This document shows, piece after piece, positions 7,617-17,236 of a stretch of DNA of 64,000 nt. Positions within the stretch are counted from its first letter, which is position 1. Every line of letters begins with the position of its first letter. The position numbers were made by a program, and so were the translations under genes. The notes under the pieces were generated by a model that worked only from the letters and a program-made list of their open reading frames with translations, ran no database searches and had not been told where the DNA came from. Origin of the DNA: an uncultured Lachnospiraceae bacterium (GTDB lineage: Bacteria; Bacillota; Clostridia; Lachnospirales; Lachnospiraceae); NCBI GenBank assembly GCA_947625775.1, contig CANQPM010000010.1:62001-126000 (forward strand), in the 5' to 3' direction.

Positions 7617-9563
7617 TTATTTTGAGTCTGATTTTTTATTTTTCCTACCGATGGCGCAAGTCTTTGCGCGCGGCTTGGGCTGTGTCTTTGGAAGCTTCCT
7701 GCCTGCAAGAACAGCAATGCTCCTCGGAGGAATATCCGCGTAGCTTGAACCTTTATCGCTTTCTACGTCGATCGGCGTCTCGTTTGTGTCAAACACATGA
7801 ACCCACTCATAATCCGCAAGCGACGGCAGCGCAAAGCGATGCGTTTCCCAATGCATGTTATAGGCAATATATATGTAATCGCCCTCTTTGCCTTCGCCGT
7901 CCATACCGCAGTACATAATGCCTATATGACGGTTATAGCTGTCAAGCTGCGCTTTCCAAGCCTCCTCGCCGTGGTATGACAAATCGGGATAGCCGCAGCC
8001 GTACCTGTCAAGCATAGACAGGCTTGTGTCAAGATGAAGTATGCCATGCGCCTGCCTGAATTTGATAAGAAGCTTTGCAAACTCATAAATATCGGCATTT
8101 TTTGACAGACCGCGCCAGTCAACCCAGCCTGTTTCATTGTCCTGGCAGTAGCTGTTGTTGTTGCCGTTTTTGCTGTTGCCAAACTCATCGCCCGACATAA
8201 TAAGCGGAGTGCCCTGAGCCGTAAAAAGAAAGCACAGCGCGTTTTTCATCTGCCTTTTTCTCAGCTGGTTGATTGCCTTTTTTCGCGAAGGACCTTCAAC
8301 GCCGCAGTTCCAACTGTAATTATAGTCATTTCCGTCGGAATTATTCTCGCCGTTTTCCTCATTATGCTTTCTGTCGTATGAAACCAAGTCATTTAAGGTA
8401 AAACCGTAATAATTGGTGATATAATTCACTACCCCGCAGCTTGCGCTGATGTTGCGCATATGGTACTGGAAGCTTTTGAGCATATCGCTGTCGCCCTTTA
8501 AGTATTTGCGCATGTCATACATAAATTCATCGCGATAATAGCCGAGGTTTTTATATGCGGGAATTTCCGCGCCCGCATAAATCTCATCAAGCGAAAAATG
8601 CTCGCACATAATCTTTGCGTTTGCCAAAATAGGCTCAGTGGCAATAAGCGTCACAGGCACCTTGCCGCCCTTTAAATGCACGCCGTCAATCTGGTACTCA
8701 ATCACCCAATGCTTTATAATGTCAAGTATATATCCAGGCTTAATATTGTCAGGAAAATAAAACTGCATTATGACCTCTATGCCGTTTTTGTGCAGCTCGC
8801 GCACCATTTTCTTGAACTCAACACAGGGATTTGCATCCGACGAATACGAGGTCTTTGGCGCAAAATAATACGCCTCCTTGAAGCCCCAGTAATTAAGCCT
8901 TCTTGCGCGCTGCGGCTCCTTGTCCGCGGAAAGCTCCTCGTCAATATGCTGCACCTGGTATTCTATCGTCTGTGAAAGCGCAAGCTCCGCTCCGCTTGCC
9001 CACTCACACTCCTCAAACTCATACGCGGGCATAAGCTCAAGCGAATTTACCCCAAGCTCTTTTAAATAAGGAATTTTTTCAATGATTCCCTCAAATGTGC
9101 CCCTATGCTTTACGCCTGATGAGCGGTGCTTTGTAAAGCCTCTTACATGAAGACAGTACATAATGCTCTCGTTATAAGGAATGTGCGGCTGCTGCGCGCC
9201 CTGCCAGTCAAACTCCCTGCTGTAAAAGCCGCCCCTGAGAAACGGCTGCTTAAACTCCGCCCCGCGCCACTTTTCATTCCCCATAATACGTTTGGCGTAA
9301 GGATCGACAAAAACCTTATCGCCTATGCGGAAGTTATACTCATACTCGCCAGGCTGCAAATCCTCAACGAATATGCAGGAAATATTGCCTATCCTGTTGC
9401 TCCTGTCAATATCTATGCGTACCTTCTGCTCTACGCCTTTTTTATATAAAATGACGCTGCAATCCTCGTCGGAGCTGTTCACTATGGAAAAATTTACGCC
9501 GCCGTTCAGCACATATGCTCCCAGCGGATATGGCTGTCCTTTTTTTACCTTATATTTCTTCAT
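7617..9563 (-). CDS. GH13 (GlgX/isoamylase-like) homologue, probably catalytically inactive
   Basis: 648 residues with an N-terminal CBM48-type domain (about 8-95), a degenerate alpha-amylase barrel (about 130-520) and a C-terminal beta domain. Overall layout and the retained GFTLNDLVSYDRKHN (387-401) and PLIMSGDEFG blocks identify glycogen-debranching-enzyme relatives. The catalytic sites are changed. Region II is IDGVHLK instead of xDGFRFD, so Lys298 stands at the nucleophile. Region III reads IYAGAEI, where the acid/base Glu is expected at Gly331. Region IV reads TNYYGF instead of TCHDGF. Region I (VIMQFYFPDN) also lacks the DVVYNH pattern. It may bind glucan without hydrolysing it; that is inference. 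AAGGAGATAT precedes the ATG. Confidence 0.85.
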   Translation of the reverse strand: MKKYKVKKGQPYPLGAYVLNGGVNFSIVNSSDEDCSVILYKKGVEQKVRIDIDRSNRIGNISCIFVEDLQPGEYEYNFRIGDKVFVDPYAKRIMGNEKWRGAEFKQPFLRGGFYSREFDWQGAQQPHIPYNESIMYCLHVRGFTKHRSSGVKHRGTFEGIIEKIPYLKELGVNSLELMPAYEFEECEWASGAELALSQTIEYQVQHIDEELSADKEPQRARRLNYWGFKEAYYFAPKTSYSSDANPCVEFKKMVRELHKNGIEVIMQFYFPDNIKPGYILDIIKHWVIEYQIDGVHLKGGKVPVTLIATEPILANAKIMCEHFSLDEIYAGAEIPAYKNLGYYRDEFMYDMRKYLKGDSDMLKSFQYHMRNISASCGVVNYITNYYGFTLNDLVSYDRKHNEENGENNSDGNDYNYSWNCGVEGPSRKKAINQLRKRQMKNALCFLFTAQGTPLIMSGDEFGNSKNGNNNSYCQDNETGWVDWRGLSKNADIYEFAKLLIKFRQAHGILHLDTSLSMLDRYGCGYPDLSYHGEEAWKAQLDSYNRHIGIMYCGMDGEGKEGDYIYIAYNMHWETHRFALPSLADYEWVHVFDTNETPIDVESDKGSSYADIPPRSIAVLAGRKLPKTQPKPRAKTCAIGRKNKKSDSK

Positions 9564-9660
9564 ATATCTCCTTAATCTGCGCCTGTGATTAATTTACTCC
9601 CTAGCCCTGTCAGGCATTGTGTATGCTGCCAGTCCTAATCAATCGCGGAAAATATGCGTC

Positions 9661-10404
9661 TTAGCCGACTATGATGGGCAGAACCGCCTTTATGTCATCT
9701 TCAATCACAAAATCCGCCCTGCTTTTTGGCAGAAAGGTCTCGTCTGAAAACAAAACCTTTATTTGTTTTTTGCCTGGCTGAGTAGTGTCAAGCTGGTCGC
9801 TGTACATATTTTTGCCAAGTATCAAAAGCACGTCCGCCATGGCGCACGCATTCACCGCCTCCGTCATAAGGTGTGCATTGCCGCGCTCTCCTATCAGCCT
9901 GATATTCGGGCGTATCGCCACATTGCAGCTCTCGCAGCGTGGCACGCCGTCAGCCGCCAGAATGTAGTCAAGCCCGTAGCTTCTGTTGCAGCGCGGGCAT
10001 TTATTGGAGCGCATATTTCCATTCAGCTCGATAACCCTTTTAAAGTGTACATTTTCAGGCAGCCCGTGATAATTCTGGCTTATGACCGCAGAAAGCTTTC
10101 CCCGCTCCTGCAGCCTTAAAAGCGCGTCATATGCAGGCGTAGAGCCTACGTGCATGCCTAAAACTTCATTTTTATAAAAACGGTAGAATTTTTCAACCTT
10201 TGAATTAAAAAAGCTTGCCGACAGCATATCGTCAGGACTATATCCGTACTGGCTCTCTACGCGGTATGTCTCATCATTGGCATCAAGGTCATATCCGCCG
10301 CCCTCAACAAGCATTTCAATGCCGATAATCGCGACAACACTGCCAGCTTCCTGTATTTTTTTATTCAGATAATTCAATACACGCTCATCTGTCTTTAGTT
10401 TCAT
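9661..10404 (-). CDS. Sir2 (sirtuin) family protein lacking catalytic residues
   Basis: A 247-residue sirtuin-fold protein. The zinc ribbon is intact (C136-x2-C139 and C157-x2-C160), and ISQNYHGLP and RPNIRLIGE correspond to the ITQNIDxLH and VRPxVVxFGE blocks. The catalytic His is replaced: the ELHGN motif reads ELNGN with Asn128. The NAD-binding GAGIS loop reads IIGIEMLVEGGG. Deacetylase activity is therefore doubtful, although the fold and zinc site seem kept. The start is the ATG at 10402-10404, preceded by GGGGGA; an upstream in-frame ATG lacks a ribosome site. Cellular role unknown. Confidence 0.83.
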   Translation of the reverse strand: MKLKTDERVLNYLNKKIQEAGSVVAIIGIEMLVEGGGYDLDANDETYRVESQYGYSPDDMLSASFFNSKVEKFYRFYKNEVLGMHVGSTPAYDALLRLQERGKLSAVISQNYHGLPENVHFKRVIELNGNMRSNKCPRCNRSYGLDYILAADGVPRCESCNVAIRPNIRLIGERGNAHLMTEAVNACAMADVLLILGKNMYSDQLDTTQPGKKQIKVLFSDETFLPKSRADFVIEDDIKAVLPIIVG

Positions 10405-10557
10405 CAACAGTCCCCCGTTAAAATGGCAATTCACCCTTTTCATTGTGAATGAGTTTCCATGCAGAAAATTTTACAATCTTCTACTAGTTAAATAATACTA
10501 GGTTTGTATGCAATGTGTCAACAGTTAAAAGCAAAAATAAAAATGAAAATTATTTTC

Positions 10558-10586
10558 TTGCTTTATGCCTCTGCTTTGATTACAAT
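10558..10586 (+). promoter_or_regulatory. SigA-type promoter for the DUF1292-DUF2225 pair
   Basis: -35 TTGCTT (10558-10563), 17-base spacer, -10 TACAAT (10581-10586), about 60 bases upstream of the DUF1292 start. Confidence 0.6.
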
Positions 10587-10644
10587 ATATTTGTGTTTAT
10601 GTTTTTGGGAGTATATTTTTAAGCAATAAGAAATGGAGGAAAAA

Positions 10645-10986
10645 ATGGCAGACAGCAAAAGAAAGGGATATGATGCGGAGGACATGACGGTAGACATTGA
10701 GCTTGACAGCGGAGAATGCGTGAAATGCGAGATTATCACAATTCTGACTGTTGAGAAGCGCGACTACATTGCCCTGCTTCCGATTGATGAAAACGGAGAA
10801 AACGACGACGGCGAAGTGTGGCTTTACCGTTACTCCGAAGATGAAAATAATCCTGACAGCGAGCCGCTTATCGAATATATAGATGATGATGACGAATATG
10901 AAAAAGTCGAAGACGCCTTTGACGAATATCTTGACGCGTCAGAGTTTGATGAGCTTGTTGATGAAAATGACGAAATGGAGGAATAA
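10645..10986 (+). CDS. DUF1292 family protein (YrzB-like)
   Basis: A 113-residue, highly acidic protein. The core MTVDIELDSGECVKCEIITIL followed by YIALLPIDENGE and VWLYRY is the DUF1292 signature, and the C-terminal 40 residues are almost all Asp/Glu. GGAGG lies just upstream of the ATG at 10645, which is preferred over the in-frame ATG four codons earlier. The function of DUF1292 is not known. The next gene starts eight bases after its stop codon. Confidence 0.88.
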   Translation: MADSKRKGYDAEDMTVDIELDSGECVKCEIITILTVEKRDYIALLPIDENGENDDGEVWLYRYSEDENNPDSEPLIEYIDDDDEYEKVEDAFDEYLDASEFDELVDENDEMEE

Positions 10987-10994
10987 TTATAATT

Positions 10995-11726
10995 ATGGAC
11001 GAAAAATCATTAGTTTTGGACAGGAAATATACCTGCCCCGTGTGCGACAATAAGCTTACTGCCAAGGCAGTAAAGACAAACAGCGCAAAATTTGTGGAAA
11101 CAAAACCAGACCTTAGACCTGTGCACAGCAATATAAACGTCAACAAATACGACACTATATGCTGCACCAACTGCGGATTTGCCGCGCTTACCAAAAATTT
11201 TACAAATACCACGCAGACGCAGCGCAGGCTTATCCGTGAAAAAATACAGGCAAACTATAAGCCGCACGATGAGACGCCATGTGATTTTTACACCACAGAG
11301 CAGGCTATAAGCCGAATGAAAATGGTGCTGCTGTGCACTGTCACCAAGCAGGCTAAGGACAGCGAAATCGGCAATGTATGCTTAAAGCTCAGCTGGCTTT
11401 ATCAGGATTTGGCAGATGAGCTTCCTGACGATGATGCATCAGCGGGCAAAAGGGAGGCATATCTCAAGGAGGCAAACAATGCCGCCATGAACGCATATGA
11501 CCATTTTGTGAAGGCGCGCATGAACGAGGACTTCCCTATCGCGGGAATGTCGGAAACCACGCTTGATTACCTCCTCGCCTACTATGCGTACATAAAGGGT
11601 GAATACTCAACCGCCATGCAGTATCTTTCAGGCGTAATAACCAACAGGAACACGTCTCCCCGCTTAAAGGACAAGAGCTTAGAGCTGAAGGACTTAGTAA
11701 ACGCAAAGCTGCATCCGTCTAAATAA
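10995..11726 (+). CDS. DUF2225 family protein
   Basis: 243 residues. It opens with a Zn-ribbon-like pair CPVC (near 14-17) and CCTNCGF (near 56-62), then a helical, TPR-like region (about 95-235: DSEIGNVCLKLSWLYQDL, LDYLLAYYAYIKGEYSTA). That layout is typical of DUF2225, a Firmicutes family of unknown function. It probably forms an operon with the DUF1292 gene eight bases upstream. It converges with the helicase gene on the opposite strand. Confidence 0.88.
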   Translation: MDEKSLVLDRKYTCPVCDNKLTAKAVKTNSAKFVETKPDLRPVHSNINVNKYDTICCTNCGFAALTKNFTNTTQTQRRLIREKIQANYKPHDETPCDFYTTEQAISRMKMVLLCTVTKQAKDSEIGNVCLKLSWLYQDLADELPDDDASAGKREAYLKEANNAAMNAYDHFVKARMNEDFPIAGMSETTLDYLLAYYAYIKGEYSTAMQYLSGVITNRNTSPRLKDKSLELKDLVNAKLHPSK

Positions 11727-11744
11727 CAGATGCATGGTGCGGCA

Positions 11745-13766
11745 TTACATATCAAGCATTTCTTCTATGAAACGCGAGGGCAGGAAATTTCCTGCCTTTT
11801 TTTCGTCCACATAAAATATAAAAAGCGACTCCTTTGCGCGCGTCATAGCGACATAAAGCATTCTGCGCTCCTCCTCAAGCTCATTGTCCGTTATGGCTCT
11901 TTTGTGCGGCACTACGCCCTCGTTTATGTCGGGGAGTATCACCACCTTCCATTCCAAGCCTTTTGACGCATGCATTGTCATAATGCTTACTGCATCAGTC
12001 TGCACAATGCCGTTTCCGCTGTCCTTTTCCCTGCCGCCTAAAAGCTCCTTCTCGATTTGTTCAAGCCATTCTGGCAATGTTTCATACGCTTTTGCACACT
12101 CCTGAAGTTCGTCAAGCTCCTCCAGCGCTTTGTCCTTGCCCTGTTTTTTGAGATAATCTTCATATCCTACGCCCTTTCTGATATAATTGACGGCTGCAAA
12201 CGGCGCTAATTGGCGGATAAATTGCAAATGTGCGTAAAATTGTGTCACATTCTGTATTACATAGTCGAGCCCTTCATTATTTTGCAGCAATTCTTTCATT
12301 TTAAACGGTTTCTGCGGTATGGTGCTGCGTTTGACATAGCGGACAGGACGGTTTATAATCCTGTAAAAATCGGAAATATTGTCCTCCTTTAAGGCATATC
12401 TGATGTACGCCGTGATGTCCTTTGCTGTCTCACTCTCATATATGCTGCGGGGTTTTTCTTTCATTTGAAGCGGAATGTTTGACTGAATAAGTCTACGAAC
12501 CGTGTGCGGCATGCTGCCTGCCGTGCGGTAAAGAATCGCGATATCGCTGTACTTTGCGCCGTCTGTACGCATGTACTGCTTTATAAGCTCATTAATGTTT
12601 TCCGCCTCACTTGCCTTTGACTCAAATGCGTAAATTTTCACGCCGTCCCGTGAAATATTCGCCGCCTCGACATTCTTGGCAAAACGGTTATTATTCTTGG
12701 ATATAAGGCGCGCCGCAGTATCCACTATTACGCTTTTACTTCGGTAATTTACATTTAACAGCACGCGCTCCGCGCTCGGGTAATCCTTGTCAAAATTCAG
12801 CATAATTGACGGGCTTGCGCCACGGAAGCCGTATATTGACTGGTCGTCGTCGCCTACTATGAATAAATTGTCCTGCGGTTTCGCCAGAAGCCTTACTACC
12901 TCGTACTGCAACGGGCAAATGTCCTGAAATTCATCTATCAGTATGTATTTGAAACGCTCCTGCCACATTTTCAGCGTGTCGGGGCGCGACATAAGCAAAT
13001 CGCGGCACAAAAGCACCATATCATCAAAGTCCACCAGCTTTCTGGCGTTCATTTCTTTTTTGTATGCGCTGCAGATGTATTGAAATTCCGCGTCTGATAC
13101 TGTCTCGCATTTATGTTCTTCTGGCTTTATTCCGCTGTTTTTTACTTTGCTTATCTCCTCGAGAATGTGCTGCAGGATTTCATTTGTGTACTCTCCTGGC
13201 GCATTGCTGCCGCCCGCGCCATAACTGCCTTTGTCAGCCTTTGTGCCTTCCTCGTCGTAATTATTTTTGCCGTATTTCAAATCTTTTCCAGCTTTTACTC
13301 CTTTGACATAGCTGCCTGTACTGTCTTTTGCGTCTTTTGCTTTGATGACTTGGTCTTTTCCGTATTCTTTATCTTTATCGTCTTCATCATCTGAAATTAT
13401 TTCTTTTGGCATTTCTTCAACAATCTGCCTTAAAAGCTTGTACTTATCGCCTTCCCTGATTATGCTGTCTGCATTAAGCTTATAGGTGTGGCTTAGTATA
13501 TGAAAAAATACCGCGTGGAATGTGCCGAAATTTACAGCGTATGTCTTACCGTCCATAAGGCGTATAAAACGCTCACGCATTTCATTTGCGGCAGCCTTTG
13601 TAAAGGTAATCACCAGTATGTCCTCTGGCTTTACCTTGTACTCCTCTATTAAGTTTTTGATTCTATGGGTAATAACATGAGTTTTACCGGAGCCGGGACC
13701 TGCCAAGACAAGCATAGCCCCTGCTCCGTGTCTAATTGCTTTAGATTGTGCGTTATTTGTTTTCAA
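11745..13766 (-). CDS. UvrD/PcrA/Rep-type superfamily 1 DNA helicase
   Basis: 3'-5' DNA helicase of 673 residues. The Q/Walker A region is [20 protein letters not shown] followed by SGKT. Motif II reads [12 protein letters not shown], motif [15 protein letters not shown], and the C-terminal motifs are [13 protein letters not shown] and [13 protein letters not shown]. Residues about 125-193 form a Lys/Asp/Gly-rich low-complexity insert not expected in the family. The protein lacks the long C-terminal tail of UvrD. It starts with TTG at 13766 and overlaps gltX by 14 bases, with AAAGGA about ten bases ahead, so it is coupled to gltX. Which helicase subfamily (PcrA or a shorter paralogue) cannot be settled by eye. 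Confidence 0.92.
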   Translation of the reverse strand: MKTNNAQSKAIRHGAGAMLVLAGPGSGKTHVITHRIKNLIEEYKVKPEDILVITFTKAAANEMRERFIRLMDGKTYAVNFGTFHAVFFHILSHTYKLNADSIIREGDKYKLLRQIVEEMPKEIISDDEDDKDKEYGKDQVIKAKDAKDSTGSYVKGVKAGKDLKYGKNNYDEEGTKADKGSYGAGGSNAPGEYTNEILQHILEEISKVKNSGIKPEEHKCETVSDAEFQYICSAYKKEMNARKLVDFDDMVLLCRDLLMSRPDTLKMWQERFKYILIDEFQDICPLQYEVVRLLAKPQDNLFIVGDDDQSIYGFRGASPSIMLNFDKDYPSAERVLLNVNYRSKSVIVDTAARLISKNNNRFAKNVEAANISRDGVKIYAFESKASEAENINELIKQYMRTDGAKYSDIAILYRTAGSMPHTVRRLIQSNIPLQMKEKPRSIYESETAKDITAYIRYALKEDNISDFYRIINRPVRYVKRSTIPQKPFKMKELLQNNEGLDYVIQNVTQFYAHLQFIRQLAPFAAVNYIRKGVGYEDYLKKQGKDKALEELDELQECAKAYETLPEWLEQIEKELLGGREKDSGNGIVQTDAVSIMTMHASKGLEWKVVILPDINEGVVPHKRAITDNELEEERRMLYVAMTRAKESLFIFYVDEKKAGNFLPSRFIEEMLDM

Positions 13767-15213
13767 GTAATTCTATTCCTTTTTTTATTCTGCTCAGGCT
13801 CTCCTCTTTGCCGAGAACCTCCATTATCTCCGTCGCGCCTGCGGGCGTCATCTGCAGCCCTGAAACTGCCGTCCTGACAGGCCACATCACATAGCCGTTT
13901 TTCACGCCTTTTTCCGCCACGTATGCAAGCAGCGTCTGGTAAAGCGCGTCATTGCTGTAATCCTCCTGTTTCTCCAGTATGGGAAGAATATCCCTTAATA
14001 CCTCGAGCGAGGTCTCCTCAGTAGTCTTCATCTTTTTGTGCGCGTACATTGACGTGTCATATTCGGGAAGCGCGTCAAAAAAGCTGATTAGAGGGATTAT
14101 GTCGGGAAATACCTCTATTCTCGTCTTTACCATCTCTGCAAGCTTTTTGTAATCAAGGGGCTTGCCGCCTACAGCTTCTTTTATATACGGCAGCGCCATC
14201 TCATAAAAGCGGTCAAAATCCATCGCCTTGATGTATTCGCCGTTCATCCATTTGAGCTTATTCATGTCAAATACTGACGGCGATTTGTTGATGCGCCTGT
14301 AGTCAAACTCTTTTATAAGCTCGTCAAGGCTGAAAATCTCCCTGTCGCTTTCGGGACTCCAGCCAAGCAGCGCGATAAAGTTTACTATCGCCTCGGGTAA
14401 AATTCCCTGCTCCACTATATCCTCAAAAGATGAATGACCGCTGCGCTTTGAGAGCTTTTTATGCTCCTCGTCGGTAATAAGCGGAAGATGTATATAAACT
14501 GGGATTTCCCAGCCAAATGCCTCGTAAAGCCTGTTGTATTTCGGGGTTGATGAAAGGTATTCATTTCCGCGCACCACATGGGTTATTTCCATTAAATGAT
14601 CGTCTACCACGTTTGCGAAATTGTATGTCGGGTAGCCGTCTGATTTAATCAAAATCATATCGTCAAGCTCGGAATTATCCACCGTGATGTCACCGTAAAG
14701 CTCATCATGGAAAGAAGTCGTACCCGTGCGCGGATTGTTCTGCCTGATAACATACGGAATACCGCTCTTTAGCTTCTCTTCAACCTCCTCCTTGGAAAGT
14801 CCAAGACAGTGTTTGTCATATATGCTTATCTCCTTGCCCTCGACAACCTCTGTCTTGAGCGTGGCAAGCCTTTCCTTGTCGCAAAAGCAATAGTACGCCT
14901 CACCCTTGTCAATAAGCTCTTTGGCGTATTTTGTGTAAATGCCTGCCTTTACGCGCTCGCTCTGCACGTAAGGTCCATAGCCCTTATCCTTGTCTGGTCC
15001 CTCATCATAGACAAGTCCTGTCTGCTTTAATGTGTTATATATGATTTCTGTCGCGCCCTCGACGTACCGCTCCTGATCCGTGTCCTCTATGCGGAAAATA
15101 AAATCTCCGCCCTCATGCTTTGCGATAAGAAACTCATACAAAGCAGACCTCAGATTTCCTACGTGCATTCTGCCCGTGGGACTGGGGGCAAATCTGCATC
15201 TTATCTTTTTCAT
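13753..15213 (-). CDS. gltX: Glutamyl-tRNA synthetase
   Basis: Charges tRNA-Glu (and possibly tRNA-Gln in Clostridia using the amidotransferase route). The 486-residue protein opens with [20 protein letters not shown], holding the HIGH-type motif (HVGN), and has [14 protein letters not shown], the KMSKS-type motif, near residue 250. The C-terminal third is the anticodon-binding helical cage. Length is normal. The ATG at 15211-15213 has GGAGGAGC upstream; the longer frame is rejected. The start of the helicase gene overlaps its end. A palindromic element (15258-15384) lies in the leader region. Confidence 0.97.
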   Translation of the reverse strand: MKKIRCRFAPSPTGRMHVGNLRSALYEFLIAKHEGGDFIFRIEDTDQERYVEGATEIIYNTLKQTGLVYDEGPDKDKGYGPYVQSERVKAGIYTKYAKELIDKGEAYYCFCDKERLATLKTEVVEGKEISIYDKHCLGLSKEEVEEKLKSGIPYVIRQNNPRTGTTSFHDELYGDITVDNSELDDMILIKSDGYPTYNFANVVDDHLMEITHVVRGNEYLSSTPKYNRLYEAFGWEIPVYIHLPLITDEEHKKLSKRSGHSSFEDIVEQGILPEAIVNFIALLGWSPESDREIFSLDELIKEFDYRRINKSPSVFDMNKLKWMNGEYIKAMDFDRFYEMALPYIKEAVGGKPLDYKKLAEMVKTRIEVFPDIIPLISFFDALPEYDTSMYAHKKMKTTEETSLEVLRDILPILEKQEDYSNDALYQTLLAYVAEKGVKNGYVMWPVRTAVSGLQMTPAGATEIMEVLGKEESLSRIKKGIELLENK

Positions 15214-15257
15214 AACTGCTCCTCCTTGATACTTGATACCTTTTAATGTATTGGTGA

Positions 15258-15384
15258 TTGCAAAATATTTTCTCAATCGTCAGAATTAGGCAGAATATAT
15301 AAAAACGTGGCTTTGTATTTCACAAGGTGCCCCTTATTTTATATATTTTGCCTAAATTCTAAATTATTGAGAAAGCTTTTGCAA
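15258..15384. repeat. Palindromic MITE-like element, copy A
   Basis: A long near-perfect inverted repeat. The left arm runs from TTGCAAAATATTTTCTCAAT through AGAATTAGGC to AATATATAAAA; the right arm is its complement, ending TTGAGAAAGCTTTTGCAA. The core ATATATTTTGCCTAAATTCT is shared with copies at 25085, 42875, 43026 (degenerate) and 48541. It lies between gltX and the 31-residue ORF and contains no coding sequence. Confidence 0.85.
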
Positions 15385-15388
15385 ATAT

Positions 15389-15484
15389 TTATTTTGATGT
15401 GTGCTTATCAATAAACTTATCTGCCCAAAAAGTAATGAAAAAATCCGCAATCTCTGACAATGCCTCTATAATAAAATCAATCAT
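15389..15484 (-). CDS. Small ORF (31 aa), probably expressed
   Basis: MIDFIIEALSEIADFFITFW followed by a charged tail ADKFIDKHTSK. An excellent ribosome site, GGGAGG, lies five bases before the ATG. The peptide is amphipathic with a hydrophobic face, the size and look of a small membrane-associated protein. Its stop codon lies four bases beyond palindromic element A, so the element may supply its 3' end. The family is not recognised with certainty, and no function is proposed. Confidence 0.6.
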   Translation of the reverse strand: MIDFIIEALSEIADFFITFWADKFIDKHTSK

Positions 15485-15551
15485 ATAGACCTCCCAAGCA
15501 TTGCACTTTAATCCAATTTTTATTTAGTCCAATTCTTATTTTATTCAATTC

Positions 15552-17033
15552 TTATTTTCGTTTTGGGAGCTTTTCTTCTGTGGAATTTTTAAAGGTTAAA
15601 AGCTCCTTTGTCGCTGTCGGTATGGCTATGTTTGTGCCTGCACCCGCAACGCACCCGCCCGGACATGCCATTCCTTCTATAAGACAGCCCTGCTTTTTGC
15701 CCGCTTTTGCAAGCATCAGCATTTTCTTACACTCTGAAAGGCTCTCCGCGTGCTCTATATGAATTTCAGTATCGGGGTAATACTCCTTTATGCATTCCTC
15801 TATCGCGCTTGCGACGCCTCCTGCCACGCCGTATCCGCGGCCTGCCGCCGTAGCGCCCTCCAGCGTGTCAAGCGCATTTATCTCGTCAAGCAGAATCCCT
15901 TTTGCCTCAAACATTCCCGTCAATTCCTCGAATGTAATCACAAAATCCACGTCTGAGCGCACTGTCCTCCTGCTCGCCTCCAGCTTTTTACTCGCGCACG
16001 GACCTATAAAGACAACGCCCGCGTCTGGGTGTTCCTTTTTGATGATACGCGCTGTCGCTACCATAGGTGTGAGCGCATTGCTGATTTTGTCTATTGTCTC
16101 GGGGAAAAATTTCTTTGCAAGCATTGACCAAGACGGACAACATGACGTAAGCAGAAATGGCAGCTCTCCCGTCGCCACCTCCGCCACATAATGCTCCGCC
16201 TCTGTCATAGCGCCTATATCCGCGCCTATCGCCGTTTCATATACGTCGTAAAAGCCAAGCTCCTTTAACGCTGTCTTTAACATGTCTGGCGTCACATTCG
16301 GTCCAAACTGGCCTACAAACGCAGGAGCCACCTGAGCGATAATCTTCCTGCCAGACTGCAGTGCGCGTATAAGCTGAAAAATCTGCGACTTATCAGCTAT
16401 CGCCCCAAACGGACAGCTCACCATACACTGACCGCATGAAACGCATAATTCACTGTCAATCACGGCGCGGCCGTGGCTGTCCGACTTTATGGCATTCACG
16501 CCGCAATGGGCTACGCATGGTCTTTGCTGATGTGATATAGCGTCGTAGGGACATACAGTCTTGCATTTTCCGCACTTTATGCATTTTTGCTGGTCTATTA
16601 TCGAGCGGCCGTTTACCATGGTAATCGCGCCTCTTGGACACACTTCATTGCAGGGATGCGCAAGGCAGCCCATACACTTGTCCGTGACCTCATATTTATT
16701 TTCAGGACACGCATTGCATGCTGAGGAAATTACTTGCATAAGAGGAGGCTCATAATATTTCTCGTCAATATTGCTCTCCTCCACGCCTTGACTTACCTGA
16801 ACTGGCTCATCTTCGGGACGGAGCGACATTCCCATTGCAAGGCGGGTGCGCTCTCTTATAATCTCGCGCTCCCTGTATATATTGCCCCAATAAGGAGAAT
16901 TTTCAGCATCAACAAGCTTATACGGCAATGCCTCCATATCATCAACCAAATTCGTGGAATTGTACGCCATATTCGCTACTTCCTTAAAAATCCGCCGCCT
17001 GATTTTGCGTACCTGTGTATCTATTCCTCTCAT
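15552..17033 (-). CDS. Monomeric [FeFe] hydrogenase with ferredoxin-like domain (group B type)
   Basis: 493 residues; exchanges electrons between ferredoxin and protons/H2. Two 4Fe-4S motifs lie near 150-215 (CIKCGKCKTVCP and CVSCGQCMVSCP), preceded by additional Cys (CNACPENK, CMGCLAHPCNEVCP). H-cluster motifs follow: TSCCPSW (L1), GPCASKK (L2) and EGMACPGGCVAGAG (L3). The L2 motif begins GPC rather than the MPC of group A, and the N-terminal RGIDTQVRKIRRRIF block fits the group-B monomeric enzymes. No maturase genes are in this window. The ATG is preceded by AAAGGA. Cytoplasmic; likely disposes of fermentation electrons or acts as a sensor, which is unresolved. Confidence 0.93.
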   Translation of the reverse strand: MRGIDTQVRKIRRRIFKEVANMAYNSTNLVDDMEALPYKLVDAENSPYWGNIYREREIIRERTRLAMGMSLRPEDEPVQVSQGVEESNIDEKYYEPPLMQVISSACNACPENKYEVTDKCMGCLAHPCNEVCPRGAITMVNGRSIIDQQKCIKCGKCKTVCPYDAISHQQRPCVAHCGVNAIKSDSHGRAVIDSELCVSCGQCMVSCPFGAIADKSQIFQLIRALQSGRKIIAQVAPAFVGQFGPNVTPDMLKTALKELGFYDVYETAIGADIGAMTEAEHYVAEVATGELPFLLTSCCPSWSMLAKKFFPETIDKISNALTPMVATARIIKKEHPDAGVVFIGPCASKKLEASRRTVRSDVDFVITFEELTGMFEAKGILLDEINALDTLEGATAAGRGYGVAGGVASAIEECIKEYYPDTEIHIEHAESLSECKKMLMLAKAGKKQGCLIEGMACPGGCVAGAGTNIAIPTATKELLTFKNSTEEKLPKRK

Positions 17034-17236
17034 ATCAAAAAATATGTCCTTTCAAATGCGTAAGCGCTCAATAACTCCTTTGCTATTTTGACATAAATTT
17101 AACGATATTGCAATATATTTACATAAATTAATCCTGCCAAAAATTCTTGTCATCTAAAAACATTGACATCAACAATCAACAAAAGCCCACATAATCTCTA
17201 AGTAATTTTTTAACACCAGCCAATAAGCCAGCTTCT

